DNA of 64,000 nucleotides from Promicromonospora sukumoe 327MFSha3.1. GTDB lineage: Bacteria; Actinomycetota; Actinomycetes; Actinomycetales; Cellulomonadaceae. The notes under the pieces are model-generated. The model was not told where the DNA came from, made no database searches, and worked only from the letters and a program-made list of their open reading frames with translations. The position numbers were made by a program, and so were the translations under genes. This document shows positions 28,144 to 37,270 of this stretch, piece after piece. The first letter of the stretch is position 1. Every line of letters begins with the position of its first letter. The DNA is taken from contig NZ_ARQM01000010.1 of NCBI RefSeq assembly GCF_000385135.1, forward strand, positions 1,674,001-1,738,000, read 5' to 3'.

Positions 28144-28287
28144 GCGAGGCGAGCCTGATAAAGTCAAGCCAGGTCGGCACTTCCCGGGAGAAATCACCCG
28201 AGCGCGGCCCAGCCGGGCCCACGCGGCCCACGCGGCCGACCGCGACGTCGTCGACCCGTGACGCCGTCGACCGGTGACGGCGTTGAC

Positions 28288-28336
28288 CACAGCAGTTGCT
28301 GCCAAGAACAGGCCCGGCTTGGCAGAAACTGCTGTG
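28288..28336. repeat. 19-bp inverted repeat with 11-base loop
   Basis: CACAGCAGTTGCTGCCAAG (28288-28306) pairs with 28318-28336 with one mismatch. The loop is AACAGGCCCGG. It sits in the divergent region between hmuT and the phosphotransferase gene, so it is not an ordinary terminator of either. Confidence 0.75.
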
Positions 28337-28340
28337 CTCG

Positions 28341-28396
28341 ATGCCTCGATGCCTCGATGCCTCGATGCCTCGATGCCTCGATGCCTCGACGCCTCG
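28341..28396. repeat. 8-bp tandem array (ATGCCTCG), 7 copies
   Basis: Six perfect ATGCCTCG units from 28341 to 28388 and a seventh with one change (ACGCCTCG). It lies 84 bases upstream of the phosphotransferase start, in non-coding DNA. Unlike the coding repeats in this window, its unit is not a multiple of three. Confidence 0.95.
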
Positions 28397-28479
28397 GCGA
28401 CAGGCGGGGGTGTGGTGCGCCCGGACACCACCCGAAACGGAGGTGGTGAGCGCCGTCGTCCGCCCGGCACACTGGCCCG

Positions 28480-29322
28480 ATGATCGATTCGACCGCCGGC
28501 GGAGGCCGCGCCGCCGAGGGTCCCGCCTTCGGGCCCCGCATCGGCGTCGGCCGGGAGGCGGAGGTGTACGCCTGGGGCGCCGACGCCGTCGTGAAGCTCT
28601 ACCGCGACGGGTTCGACGGGCACCTGGCCGAGGCCGCGGCCCTGGCCGCGCTTGCCGGGCACCGTGTGGCGCCCGACCTGGTCGAGGTCGTGAAGCGCGA
28701 CGGCCGGCCGGGCCTGGTGCTGGAGCGCGTCGCGGGTTCCGACATGCTCGACGTGCTGCGGCGTCGGCCGTGGCAGGTGCGTTCGCTCGCCCGTGTTCTG
28801 GCCGAGACGCACCTCGCCGTTCACGAGGTCGCCGCGCCCGGGGACCTGCCCGACGTCCGCCAGGTGCTCGCCGCCCGGATCGGAGACGCGTCCCTGTCGC
28901 GGGAGCTGCGGGGGTTCGCGCTGCGCCTGCTCGACGGGCTGCCGTCGGGGGACCGCCTGTGCCACGGCGACTACCACCCCGGCAACGTGATGGTGTCCGG
29001 GGAGCGGGTCAGCGTCATCGACTGGCCGAACGCGGCCCGCGGCGTGCCCGAGTCCGACCACGCGCGAGCGATCCTGCTGCTGCAGTGGGCCGACCCGCTG
29101 CCGGCCAACGGGTTCGTCTCGCGCGGGCTGATCGCGGCCGGGCGGTCGATGCTCACCCGCGGCTACGCGCTCGCCTACGCCGACGGCGCCGACCGGCCGC
29201 TGCGGGACCTCGAGCCGTGGCTGGTGGTGCACGCCGCGGCCCGGCTGTCCGAGGGCGTGCCCGAAGAGCGGGCCCGGCTCCTCGACTGGCTCGTGCGCGC
29301 GCTGCACGCTTTCGAGGCCTAA
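28480..29322 (+). CDS. Aminoglycoside-phosphotransferase-fold kinase
   Basis: 280 residues from ATG at 28480. GPRIGVGREAEVYAWGADAVVKLYR gives the nucleotide loop and Lys. The catalytic loop LCHGDYHPGNVMV carries the His-Gly-Asp, and VIDWPNAARG replaces the usual DFG-like Asp element. Related proteins phosphorylate small molecules such as antibiotics, choline or sugars; nothing points to the substrate here. The final codons fall inside the strong hairpin 29314-29367. Confidence 0.82.
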   Translation: MIDSTAGGGRAAEGPAFGPRIGVGREAEVYAWGADAVVKLYRDGFDGHLAEAAALAALAGHRVAPDLVEVVKRDGRPGLVLERVAGSDMLDVLRRRPWQVRSLARVLAETHLAVHEVAAPGDLPDVRQVLAARIGDASLSRELRGFALRLLDGLPSGDRLCHGDYHPGNVMVSGERVSVIDWPNAARGVPESDHARAILLLQWADPLPANGFVSRGLIAAGRSMLTRGYALAYADGADRPLRDLEPWLVVHAAARLSEGVPEERARLLDWLVRALHAFEA

Positions 29323-29367
29323 GTTTCTCCTCTTTGAGTTGGCTCAAAGAGGAGAAACTTGGGCCTC
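29314..29367. terminator. 25-bp-arm hairpin, likely terminator
   Basis: Arms 29314-29338 and 29343-29367 pair fully except one T/G, with a TTGG loop; the inner 18 bp are AAGTTTCTCCTCTTTGAG. It includes the TAA stop of the phosphotransferase gene. There is no T-run. Its ends are GAGG and CCTC, as in the hairpins at 18090 and 38619. Confidence 0.8.
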
Positions 29368-29454
29368 AAAGGTGAGGGGCGGCCCCGGCGCCCCTGCCCT
29401 GTTCAGCGGGACGCCGGACCGTCGCCCGCGTAGCGTTGGCGCAGGAGGTGCGTC

Positions 29455-29634
29455 ATGAGCGACTCACGTGCGGCGGCCGGCGGCGGCGCGATCTACGGGC
29501 TCGGCGTCATCGGGGCCTGGGTCTACTTCTGGCAGCAGGCCGACGGCTTCTGGGAGTTCATCTGGGCCATCGTCCAGGGCCTCTTCTGGCCGGCCTTCAT
29601 GGTCTACGAGGCGTTCTCGGCGCTGGGCGGCTAG
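29455..29634 (+). CDS. Small membrane protein, 59 residues
   Basis: ATG at 29455 with ribosome site GGAGG (29443-29447). The product has two hydrophobic stretches: IYGLGVIGAWVYFWQQA and FIWAIVQGLFWPAFMVYEAF. The pattern YGLG-IGA--Y-----GFW------ALFWPAFMVYE--- is one I recall from small conserved membrane proteins of about 60 residues in several phyla. The 3' end overlaps the 3' end of the cytochrome b gene on the other strand by 38 bases. Function unknown. Confidence 0.75.
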   Translation: MSDSRAAAGGGAIYGLGVIGAWVYFWQQADGFWEFIWAIVQGLFWPAFMVYEAFSALGG

Positions 29635-31297
29635 CTCTTCCTCCGACCGCCTGCCGTTCGACAGCCCCTTGTTCGACAACCCGCCGTTCGACAGCCCCGC
29701 CCGGCCCCACCAGCGCCCGGGCCTCGTCGCGCGCCGTCGCCGCCGGGACCACGTGCCCCGTGCCGAACGCCCGGGACAGCGCCCCGCGCAGCCGCTCGGC
29801 GCCGTGCAGGCGGCCCGACCCGTCCGTGCGGCCCGGTGCGGCCGCGACGGGGACGACGGTCAGCCGCGCCCGCTCGGCCGGGTCGGCCTGCTGGTGGACC
29901 TCGGCGTACCCGCCGTTGCTCATCCGCACGATCCGGCCCGTCTCGTGCCCGTGCAGCGCGATCTCGCGGTCCTTGCGCTGCAGCCCGATGCACACCCGCC
30001 GGGTGACCTCGAACGCCAGCGCGGGGCCGACCAGCAGCAGCACCTGCAGGAACGTGATCACCGACTCGAAGGTCACGTTGAACTCCGTCGAGACGATGTC
30101 GGCGCTCGCGGCGCCCCACAGGATGCCGTAGAAGAGCGCACCCGCGACGCCGATGCCGGTGCGGACCGGGAAGTGGCGCGGCCGGTCCAGCACGTCGTGC
30201 CGGCCACGGTCCTGCGTGACCCACGCCTCGACGTACGGGTAAACCACGAGCAGCCCGAACCACACGGCCACCACGGCGAGCGGCACCAGCGTCGCGAAGG
30301 TCACCGTCCAGCCGCCCCACACGGTCTCCCAGCCCGCCGGCACCAGGCGCAGTGCGCCGTCGAGGAACCCCATGTACCAGTCGGGCTGGCTCCCCGCGCC
30401 CACCTCGCCGACCGACGCCGGCCCGTAGGACCAGACGGGGCTGATCGTGGACGTCGCGCCCAGCAGCACCAGCACGGAGCCGGTGATGCCCATCATGCCG
30501 AAGGCGCGGAAGGCGGCGTCGGGCCAGAGGCACAGGCCGAGCGTCGGGACGGGCTCGGGCCGGAACTGCTTGGCCTGACCGTCCCGCAGGGCAAGGGCGG
30601 CACGGGCGACGAGGACGACGACGAGCAGCCCCGGCGCGATCGCCACGTGCAGCGGGTAGAGGTTCTCGATGATCTGCCCGGGGAAAGGCCCGCCGAACAT
30701 CACGCCGGCGATCCAGGTGCCGATGAACGGGATGCTCAGCACCACGCCCTCGACGATGCGCAGGCCCGTGCCCGACAGCATGTCGTCCGGCAGGGCGTAC
30801 CCGCTCCAGCCGGCGGCGAGCACCAGCACGAACGCCGCCACCAGCAGCACCCAGCTCAGCTGCCGCGGCCGGCGGAACCCGCCGTTGAAGAACGTGATCA
30901 GCAGCTGCATGATGATCGACGCCGGCATGACCAGCGCCGCCCAGTGGTGCGTCTGGCGCAGCAGCAGGCCGCCGGTCTGCTCGAACGAGATGCGCATGGT
31001 CGAGGCGAACGCCTCGGTCACCGTCGCGCCCTGCAGCGGCCCGTAGGGGCCGGTGTAGGTGACCAGCTCGTTCGACGGCGTGTAGGTGAACGCCAGCAGG
31101 ATGCCGGTCACGGTCAGCACGACCAGGCACGTGAACGTCACGACGCCGAACAGGTTCGACCAGTGCAGCTGCACCCGCCGCCGGCCCAGCTCGTCGATCC
31201 TGGCGCGGATGGCCTGGGTTCGGCGCTGTCGGTTCTCCCGGCGGCTCTGCTTGCCTCGGCGACTCTGTGTGCCCTTGCGGGCGAGGTCAGCCCGCAT
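29597..31297 (-). CDS. QcrB-like cytochrome b with the distal heme ligands replaced
   Basis: 566 residues from ATG at 31297. Full actinobacterial QcrB architecture: SFEQTGGLLLRQTHHWAAL, FRRPRQLSWV, GYALPDDMLSGTGLR, GSQPDWYMGF and CIGLQRKDREIALHGHETG. Of the four heme ligands, His117 (helix B) and His217 (helix D) are kept. The partner positions are Gln131 (codon 30905-30907) and Arg232 (codon 30602-30604) instead of His. These two form the second (bH) heme site in bc complexes. No Rieske (qcrA) or cytochrome c (qcrC) gene is adjacent. It is coupled to NDH-2 (11-base overlap). Confidence 0.88.
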   Translation of the reverse strand: MRADLARKGTQSRRGKQSRRENRQRRTQAIRARIDELGRRRVQLHWSNLFGVVTFTCLVVLTVTGILLAFTYTPSNELVTYTGPYGPLQGATVTEAFASTMRISFEQTGGLLLRQTHHWAALVMPASIIMQLLITFFNGGFRRPRQLSWVLLVAAFVLVLAAGWSGYALPDDMLSGTGLRIVEGVVLSIPFIGTWIAGVMFGGPFPGQIIENLYPLHVAIAPGLLVVVLVARAALALRDGQAKQFRPEPVPTLGLCLWPDAAFRAFGMMGITGSVLVLLGATSTISPVWSYGPASVGEVGAGSQPDWYMGFLDGALRLVPAGWETVWGGWTVTFATLVPLAVVAVWFGLLVVYPYVEAWVTQDRGRHDVLDRPRHFPVRTGIGVAGALFYGILWGAASADIVSTEFNVTFESVITFLQVLLLVGPALAFEVTRRVCIGLQRKDREIALHGHETGRIVRMSNGGYAEVHQQADPAERARLTVVPVAAAPGRTDGSGRLHGAERLRGALSRAFGTGHVVPAATARDEARALVGPGGAVERRVVEQGAVERQAVGGRASRPAPRTPRRP

Positions 31298-32771
31298 CGC
31301 GCACCACGCTCAGCTCGGGGCGGGCGGCGTCGGCTGCGCGGCCGGCTGCGTTGTTGGCTGCGTTGTTGGCTGCGACGTCGGCTGCGCCGTCGGCCAGAGC
31401 CTCGGCGTCGTCCGGAACTGCCGTCCCGGGCACCGGCGCCGTCCGCTCGGCTCCCGCGAACGGGTCGCCGCCCGCGAGGAACGCGGCGCGCGGCTTCTGC
31501 ACCGTGGACAGCGGGATGATGTCGCGGCCGAAGAACACCGCCGACGCCCAGACCAGCAGGACGCGCACCTTGCGCTCCCAGGTCGGCACGGCCAGCACGT
31601 GGTAGCCGCGGTGCATGATCCAGGCCGGGAAGCCCTTGATGACCAGCTTCTTGTACTGGAAGATGCCGCGCCCGATGCCGAGGGTGGCGACCGTGCCGAG
31701 GCTGTGGTGCAGGTACGGCTTGACCTTCTTGCCCCGCAGGTCCGCGACCAGGTTGGCCGCCAGCAGCTTGCCCTGCCGGACGGCGTGCTGTGCGTTCGGC
31801 ACGGTCCGCGCGCCCGGCACGGAGGAGGCGAGGTCGGGGACGGCGGCGTTGTCGCCGGCGGCCCAGGCGTCCGGCACGGGCGCCTCGTCGGTGCCGACCC
31901 GCAGGTCGGCGCGCACGCGGACCAGGCCGCGCTCGTCGACCGGCAGGTCGGTGTTCCGTGCGACGACGGGGTTGCTCCCGTTCCCGGCCGCCCAGATCAG
32001 CAGGCCGTTGCCGTACGACTCCCCGGTGGAGAGCATGATCCGGCCCTCGGCCGCCGAGACGACCTGGGTGCCGAGGTGGATGCGCCCGCCCCGCTCCTGC
32101 AGGTGGCGCACCACCCAGCGGCCCGGCTCGTCGGTGACCTCCGGCAGGATGCGCTTGTTCGAGTCGACGAGGTGGAAGGACAGGTCGTCGCGGCCGAGCT
32201 CCGGGTAGGACTTCAGCAGCGCCGTGGCCAGCGACAGCAGCTCGCCGAACACCTCGACGCCGGTGAACCCGCCGCCCACGACGGTGACCGTCAGCAGCCG
32301 GCGGCGCTCGATCCCGGGCGGGAGCAGCGCGGCCCGGTCGAACGCGGTCAGCAGGGCGTCGCGGATCGCGACCGCCTCCTCCACGTGCTTCAGGCCGATC
32401 GCCTCCTGCTCGATGCCCGGGACCGGGAACGTGCGGGTCACGGCGCCCGCCGTGACGACGATCGTGTCGTAGCCGACCTCCCGCAGGGCGCCGTCGTTGG
32501 TGCGGACGGTCGCGGTGCGGTTCGCGTGGTCGATCTTGGTGGTGTGGCCCGCGATGATCGTGGTGCGGTGCAGGTGGCGGCGCAGCGACACCATGACGTG
32601 GCGCGCCTCGATCGAGCCGGCGGTGACCTCGGGCAGGAACGGCTGGTACGTCATGTAGCCGTGCGGGTCGACGAGCGTCACCTCGGCCTCGCCCCTGCGG
32701 AGCTTCTTCTCCAGGCCCCACGCGGTGTAGAAGCCCGCGTAGCCGCCGCCGACGATCAGAATCTTCTCCAT
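31287..32771 (-). CDS. ndh: Type II NADH dehydrogenase (NDH-2), FAD-dependent
   Basis: 494 residues from ATG at 32771, ribosome site GGAGGG upstream. FAD loop ILIVGGGYAGFYTAWGLEKKL and NAD loop VTVVGGGFTGVEVFGEL are present, with the AAGD flavin motif (DAWAAGDNAAVPDL) and YLHHSLGTVATLG. A C-terminal amphipathic region (about 385-440) fits monotopic membrane binding. It moves electrons from NADH to quinone. The last 50 residues are an Ala/Asn/Asp tail with NNAA units. It is followed by the unusual cytochrome b in the same operon. Confidence 0.88.
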   Translation of the reverse strand: MEKILIVGGGYAGFYTAWGLEKKLRRGEAEVTLVDPHGYMTYQPFLPEVTAGSIEARHVMVSLRRHLHRTTIIAGHTTKIDHANRTATVRTNDGALREVGYDTIVVTAGAVTRTFPVPGIEQEAIGLKHVEEAVAIRDALLTAFDRAALLPPGIERRRLLTVTVVGGGFTGVEVFGELLSLATALLKSYPELGRDDLSFHLVDSNKRILPEVTDEPGRWVVRHLQERGGRIHLGTQVVSAAEGRIMLSTGESYGNGLLIWAAGNGSNPVVARNTDLPVDERGLVRVRADLRVGTDEAPVPDAWAAGDNAAVPDLASSVPGARTVPNAQHAVRQGKLLAANLVADLRGKKVKPYLHHSLGTVATLGIGRGIFQYKKLVIKGFPAWIMHRGYHVLAVPTWERKVRVLLVWASAVFFGRDIIPLSTVQKPRAAFLAGGDPFAGAERTAPVPGTAVPDDAEALADGAADVAANNAANNAAGRAADAARPELSVVRDAG

Positions 32772-32993
32772 GACACCCTCCTGGTGGTCTTACCAGTTCG
32801 ACAAATCAGCGCGGCCGGATGTGACGTGGTGGTGGTCACAGTGCAGGTCAGGTGCCGTGCTTGCTGGTCAGGAGGTTGGTCAGGGGGCTGGTCAGGCAGG
32901 GGGTCGTAGGCACGGACAACCCGAACCTGGATCAGGTCCCGCGGCCCGCTCACGCTGATCTGGACCGGCCGCCCGGCCGGCGAGAGAACAGCC

Positions 32994-34121
32994 GTGAGGA
33001 AGACAGCCGTGAGCAAGGCAGCAGTGAAGAAGGCAACGCCGGGCAGGACAGCACCGAAGAAGACGACCAGGACCAGCAGCCCCGTCAGGCACCGCGCCCG
33101 CCGGTACACCGACGTCGTCGTGCCCGACCTGAGCGGACGCCGCGCCCTGGTGACCGGCGCCAGCGACGGCATCGGCCTCGGGCTGGCCGAGCGGCTCGCG
33201 CGGGCCGGCGCCGAGCTCGTCCTGCCCGTCCGCAACCCCGCCAAGGGCGAGGCGGCCGTCGCGCGCCTGCGCGCCGCGGTGCCGGACGCCGTCGTCGGTA
33301 CCCGGCCGCTCGACCTCGCTTCCCTGGACTCGGTCGCGGCGCTCGCGGACGACCTGCTCGCCGACGGCCGGCCGATCGACCTGCTGGTCGCCAACGCCGG
33401 CGTGATGACGCCGCCGACCCGGCACACGACCGCCGACGGCTTCGAGCTGCAGCTAGGCACCAACCACCTGGGGCACATGGCGCTCGTGGGGCTGCTGCTG
33501 CCGCTGCTGCGGTCGTCCGGCCCCGGCACGTCAGGCCCAAGTACGTCCGGTTTCAGCACATCCGACGGCCGGCCGGGAGCCCGCGTGACCACGATGTCGA
33601 GCGCCGCGGCCCGGTTCGGCGTGATCGACTGGGCCGACCTGAACAGCGAGCGCGCTTACTCGCCGGTGCGGGCCTACAACTTCTCCAAGCTCGCCCAGCT
33701 CATGTTCGCGCTCGAGCTGGACCGGCGCAGCCGGGCGCACGGCTGGGGCATCGTGAGCAACGCGGCGCATCCCGGCACCACCTATACGGGCCTGTACGCG
33801 GCGGGCCCGGCTCTGGGCACCGGGACGGGAACAAGTGCTGGCGAGCCCCCGCGGATGGACGCCGTCATGCGCCGGCTGCTCGGCCTGGGCGTCATGGTGC
33901 AGCCGGTCGAGATGGGGATCCTGCCCGCCCTGCAGGCGGTCACGGACGTCACGGCGCAGGGCGGGACGTTCTACGGGCCCGACGGCGTTGGCCACTTCAC
34001 GGGCAGCTCCGCACCGCAGCGCGTCTACCGCGCGGCGACCGACGAGGCCGCCGCGAGCCGGCTGTGGGACGTCTCGGAGAACCTGACCGGCGTCCGGTTC
34101 CCGGACGGCCCGGTGGGGTGA
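32994..34121 (+). CDS. Short-chain dehydrogenase/reductase
   Basis: 375 residues as read from GTG at 32994. The true start may be GTG at 33120, giving [13 protein letters not shown], because the first 42 residues are Lys/Arg/Thr-rich and lack family similarity. TGASDGIG (cofactor loop), NAGV, and the active-site YNFSKLA (Tyr-x3-Lys) are present. A Ser/Gly/Thr insert ([18 protein letters not shown]) lies before the catalytic Ser region. Its stop overlaps a possible GTG start of the HTH gene. Substrate unknown. Confidence 0.8.
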   Translation: MRKTAVSKAAVKKATPGRTAPKKTTRTSSPVRHRARRYTDVVVPDLSGRRALVTGASDGIGLGLAERLARAGAELVLPVRNPAKGEAAVARLRAAVPDAVVGTRPLDLASLDSVAALADDLLADGRPIDLLVANAGVMTPPTRHTTADGFELQLGTNHLGHMALVGLLLPLLRSSGPGTSGPSTSGFSTSDGRPGARVTTMSSAAARFGVIDWADLNSERAYSPVRAYNFSKLAQLMFALELDRRSRAHGWGIVSNAAHPGTTYTGLYAAGPALGTGTGTSAGEPPRMDAVMRRLLGLGVMVQPVEMGILPALQAVTDVTAQGGTFYGPDGVGHFTGSSAPQRVYRAATDEAAASRLWDVSENLTGVRFPDGPVG

Positions 34122-34156
34122 TCGCAGGACCAGAGCAGCACGAGCACGAGAGCGAG

Positions 34157-34990
34157 ATGACGATGGACCGCCAGCAGCTGGCCGACTTCCTCCGGAACCG
34201 GCGCGAGGCGCTCCAGCCCGAGGACGTCGGGCTGCCGCGCGGGTCGCGCCGGCGCACCAGCGGGCTGCGGCGCGAGGAGGTGGCGGCGCTGAGCGGCGTC
34301 TCGGCCGACTACTACAGCCGCATCGAGCAGCAGCGCGGGCCGGTGCCCTCGGAGCAGGTGCTCGGCGCCATCGCGCACGGCCTGCACCTGACCCTCCAGG
34401 AGCGGGACCGCCTCGTGGAGCTGGCGGGGCACGCGCTGCCCCGCCGGGTCCACCGCGGGGACCACATCAACGCCGGGATGATGCGCATCCTCGACGGGCT
34501 CGCGGACGCGCCCGCCCAGGTCGAGAACGTGCTGGGCGAGACCCTGCGGCAGACCCGCCTGGCGGCGGCGCTGCTCGGCGACGAGACGTCGTACACCGGG
34601 CCCGACCGCGTGCGCGCCCACCGGTGGTTCACCGACCCCCGGGCCCGGGACCGCGTCCCCGAGGAGGACCACGAGCACCACAGCCGTACCCTCACGGCCC
34701 GGTTGGCGGCGCTGCACGCGCAGACCGGGCCCAGGTCCCCGGCGGGCGAGATCGCGGCGAACCTCCGCGGCCGCAGCCCGGAGTTCGCGGCGCTGTGGGA
34801 CGAGCACCCCGTCGTCGGCCCCTACTGTGAGCCGAAGCGGCTGAACCACCCCGAGGTGGGGCTCGTGGAGCTGCACGGGCAGACCCTGCTGGACCCCGAC
34901 CAGAACCAGGCCCTGACGGTCTTCACCGCGGTCCCGGGGACGGAGAGCTACGAGCGGCTCCAGCTCCTGTCGGTGGTGGGCGCGCCCTGA
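34157..34990 (+). CDS. XRE-family transcriptional regulator with MmyB-like ligand domain
   Basis: 277 residues from ATG at 34157; a GTG at 34118 overlapping the SDR stop is an alternative. The N-terminal HTH has RRRTSGLRREEVAALSGVSADYYSRIEQQRG. The C-terminal MmyB-like domain (about 110-270) includes WFTDPRARDRVPEED, FAALWDEHPV and the closing LTVFTAVPGTESYERLQLLSVVG. In actinobacteria such regulators usually neighbour and control an SDR gene, and that is the arrangement here. Confidence 0.9.
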   Translation: MTMDRQQLADFLRNRREALQPEDVGLPRGSRRRTSGLRREEVAALSGVSADYYSRIEQQRGPVPSEQVLGAIAHGLHLTLQERDRLVELAGHALPRRVHRGDHINAGMMRILDGLADAPAQVENVLGETLRQTRLAAALLGDETSYTGPDRVRAHRWFTDPRARDRVPEEDHEHHSRTLTARLAALHAQTGPRSPAGEIAANLRGRSPEFAALWDEHPVVGPYCEPKRLNHPEVGLVELHGQTLLDPDQNQALTVFTAVPGTESYERLQLLSVVGAP

Positions 34991-35014
34991 GCCGGGCGGG
35001 CAGCGCAGGGGACG

Positions 35015-35061
35015 ACGCGGCGTCGGAAGCAACGCGGCGTCGGAAGCAACGCGGCGTCGGA
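35015..35061. repeat. 17-bp non-coding tandem repeat
   Basis: Two perfect copies and one partial copy of ACGCGGCGTCGGAAGCA, directly before a terminator-like hairpin. Confidence 0.85.
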
Positions 35062-35073
35062 GACAACACGGCC

Positions 35074-35112
35074 GACGCCGGCCGGGATGCTGGAGGGCTC
35101 CCGGCCGGCGTC
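35074..35112. terminator. Bidirectional terminator-like hairpin
   Basis: GACGCCGGCCGGGA and its complement, 14-bp arms with an 11-base loop, between the convergent HTH and alpha/beta hydrolase genes. Outer bases pair partly, and GACAACAC (35062) matches GTGTTGTC (35144) further out. Confidence 0.7.
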
Positions 35113-35158
35113 GTCCGGCATCGTCCTGCGTAGTCCTGCGGGTGTGTTGTCGCGGAGG

Positions 35159-35875
35159 TCAGTCCGAGGTCGCCCGCACCGCCGCGATGATGGTCTCGGC
35201 CACCGTGACCGGGTGCGAGACGGCGAGCGCGTGCGACGCCCCCGGCACCTCGGTCACCGTGCGGGCGCCGGCCCGCTCGGCCATGAACCGGATCAGCTCC
35301 GCCGGGATGTTGCGGTCGGCCTCGCCGTACACGACCCACGACGGCAGCGTGCGCCACGCCGGCACGGCCGCCGGCAGACCGTCGGTCAGGGCCGCCTCGG
35401 TCACCGGCCGCTGGGTCACGGCCATCAGGTCGGCGAGGTCGGCGTCGACGTCGGCGCAGAACTGCTCGGCGAACACCTCCGGGCGGATCGCGAGCTCGTT
35501 GCCGCCGGTGGAGACCGGGTAGGCCTTGAGCGCGCCGCCCAGGGTGCTGCCCGGGAACTTGCCGGACAGGTCGAACGCGTTCTCGCCGGTGTCGGGCGTG
35601 AATGCCGCGACGTAGACGAGGCCCACGACCTTCGGGTTCGCGGCGGCGGCCTCGGTGATGACCATGCCGCCGTAGGAGTGGCCGGCCAGGACGACCGGTC
35701 CGTCGATGGACGCGACGACGTCGCGCACGTACTGGGCGTCGCCCGCGACGGAACGCAGCGGGTTGCCGGCGGCGACCACCGGGATCATCTGCTGCTGCAG
35801 GTGCCCGACGACGGCGTTCCAGCTCGAGGACTCGGCGAACGCCCCGTGGACCAGGACGACGGTGGGTGTGGTCAT
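35159..35875 (-). CDS. Alpha/beta hydrolase (salicylate-esterase-like)
   Basis: 238 residues from ATG at 35875. PTVVLVHGAFAESSSWNAVVGHL, then VVLAGHSYGGMVITEAA (nucleophile Ser), AAFTPDTGENAFDL and the closing EVPGASHALAVSHPVTVAETI (His) are the marks of a common bacterial family. Members are annotated as esterases; substrates are rarely known. It is translationally coupled (ATGA) to the upstream esterase gene, so the two should be expressed together, possibly under the neighbouring sigma factor. Confidence 0.85.
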   Translation of the reverse strand: MTTPTVVLVHGAFAESSSWNAVVGHLQQQMIPVVAAGNPLRSVAGDAQYVRDVVASIDGPVVLAGHSYGGMVITEAAAANPKVVGLVYVAAFTPDTGENAFDLSGKFPGSTLGGALKAYPVSTGGNELAIRPEVFAEQFCADVDADLADLMAVTQRPVTEAALTDGLPAAVPAWRTLPSWVVYGEADRNIPAELIRFMAERAGARTVTEVPGASHALAVSHPVTVAETIIAAVRATSD

Positions 35876-37023
35876 GACTGCTCTCCCTTGTTCGGTACTG
35901 CTGAGTTCGGTACTGCCTTGTTCGGTACTGCGGTGTTGCTGGTCTTGCTGGTGCCGCTGCTCAGGGCCTTGCGCAGCACGTGGACGGCCTGCTCCAGCGC
36001 CGCGGTGGTGGCCGCGGTGCCGCGCAGGGGGTTCAGCATCAGGAAGTCGTGGATCGTGCCGTTGTAGCGGACCGTCGTGGTCGGGACGCCGGCGGCGATC
36101 AGGTGCCGGGCGTACGCCTCGCCCTCGTCCCGCAGCACGTCGTTCTCGTCGACCACCAGGAACGCCTCGGGCAGGCCCGCGAGGTCCTCGGCGGTGGCCC
36201 GCAGCGGGGACGCGGTGATCTCGCCGCGGCGCTCCAGGTCCGGCAGGTAGGCGTCCCAGAACCACGCCATGGCCTTGGCCGTCAGGTGCGGGCCGTCGGC
36301 GAACTCGCGGTAGCTCCCCGTGTCCTGCCCGGCGTCCGTCACCGGGTAGTACAGCGACTGGTGCACGAACCGCACGTCCCCGCGCTGCTTGGCCAGGATC
36401 GCCAGGGCGGCGGTCATGTTCCCGCCCACCGAGTCGCCGACGACGGCGAGCCGCGCGGCGTCGAGGCCCTCCGCCGCGCCCTCCCGGGTGATCCACCGCG
36501 CGGCCGCGTACGCCTGCTCGATCGCCACGGGGTACTGCGCCTCCGGCGACCGGGTGTACTCCACGAACACCACGGCCGCGCCGACGCCCACGGCCAGCTC
36601 CCGCACGAGGCGGTCGTGCGTGCCCGCGTTGCCGAGGATCCAGCCGCCGCCGTGCACGTAGAGGATGGTCGGCAGCAGGGGCTGCGAACCGTCCGGCGAC
36701 CCGGACGTGGATCCGGTCGGTAGCAGGTCCGGCAGGAGGTCGGGCCGGCCGGTCGCGCTGTGCCTGCCGGGCTGGCTGCGCCGGTTGCTCCCGCTGTTCT
36801 GGCCGTTCGCGCCGAGGGGCTTGACGATGCGCACCCGCACGTCGCCGACGTCGGCCGGGACGGTGATCCACTTCTCGTCGACGTCGGGCTTGTCGACCGG
36901 TGCCGCCTGGACGTCGTCGAGGAGCTTGCGGGCTCCGTCGACACCCAGCTCGTAGAGCAGCGGGGGCTTGGCGGTCGCGTCGGCGAACGCCTGGGCCGCC
37001 GGCTCGAGCACGTGCTCGCTCAT
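35872..37023 (-). CDS. HSL-family alpha/beta hydrolase / esterase
   Basis: 383 residues from ATG at 37023 with an excellent ribosome site (AAGGAG, 5 bases away). ILYVHGGGWILGNAGTHDRL gives the HGGG oxyanion hole, and AVVGDSVGGNMTAALA the nucleophile Ser. Asp in DENDVLRDEGEAYA and His in GTIHDFLML complete the triad. An insert of about 40 residues rich in Ser/Gly/Pro precedes the HGGG motif. The C-terminus carries AVPNK/NSAVPNK repeats (15-bp units at 35880-35935). It is divergent from the sigma factor gene. Confidence 0.88.
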   Translation of the reverse strand: MSEHVLEPAAQAFADATAKPPLLYELGVDGARKLLDDVQAAPVDKPDVDEKWITVPADVGDVRVRIVKPLGANGQNSGSNRRSQPGRHSATGRPDLLPDLLPTGSTSGSPDGSQPLLPTILYVHGGGWILGNAGTHDRLVRELAVGVGAAVVFVEYTRSPEAQYPVAIEQAYAAARWITREGAAEGLDAARLAVVGDSVGGNMTAALAILAKQRGDVRFVHQSLYYPVTDAGQDTGSYREFADGPHLTAKAMAWFWDAYLPDLERRGEITASPLRATAEDLAGLPEAFLVVDENDVLRDEGEAYARHLIAAGVPTTTVRYNGTIHDFLMLNPLRGTAATTAALEQAVHVLRKALSSGTSKTSNTAVPNKAVPNSAVPNKGEQS

Positions 37024-37270
37024 GTGTGTCTCCTTGCGTTGGTTGCGCGTGAGTTCTGTCGTTCGTGAGATCGGTGGTTCGTGGGTTCGGTCGTTCGTGG
37101 GTTCGGTCGTTCGTGAGGTCGACTGCGCATGTGTTGGCCCGCGCGTGGATTTACCCGCGCCCGCTGCTCGATGGTGTCGATGCATCTCGATGGGTGTCGC
37201 ATGCCGGATCGCGGCTCGGCCATCGCAGGACAGGGGGACCGGGCCGTGTTTTTATCGGCCTCACACGTAC

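Noticed and set aside
28341-28396. CRISPR-like array
   Set aside because: Units are 8 bp with no spacers; it is a simple tandem repeat.
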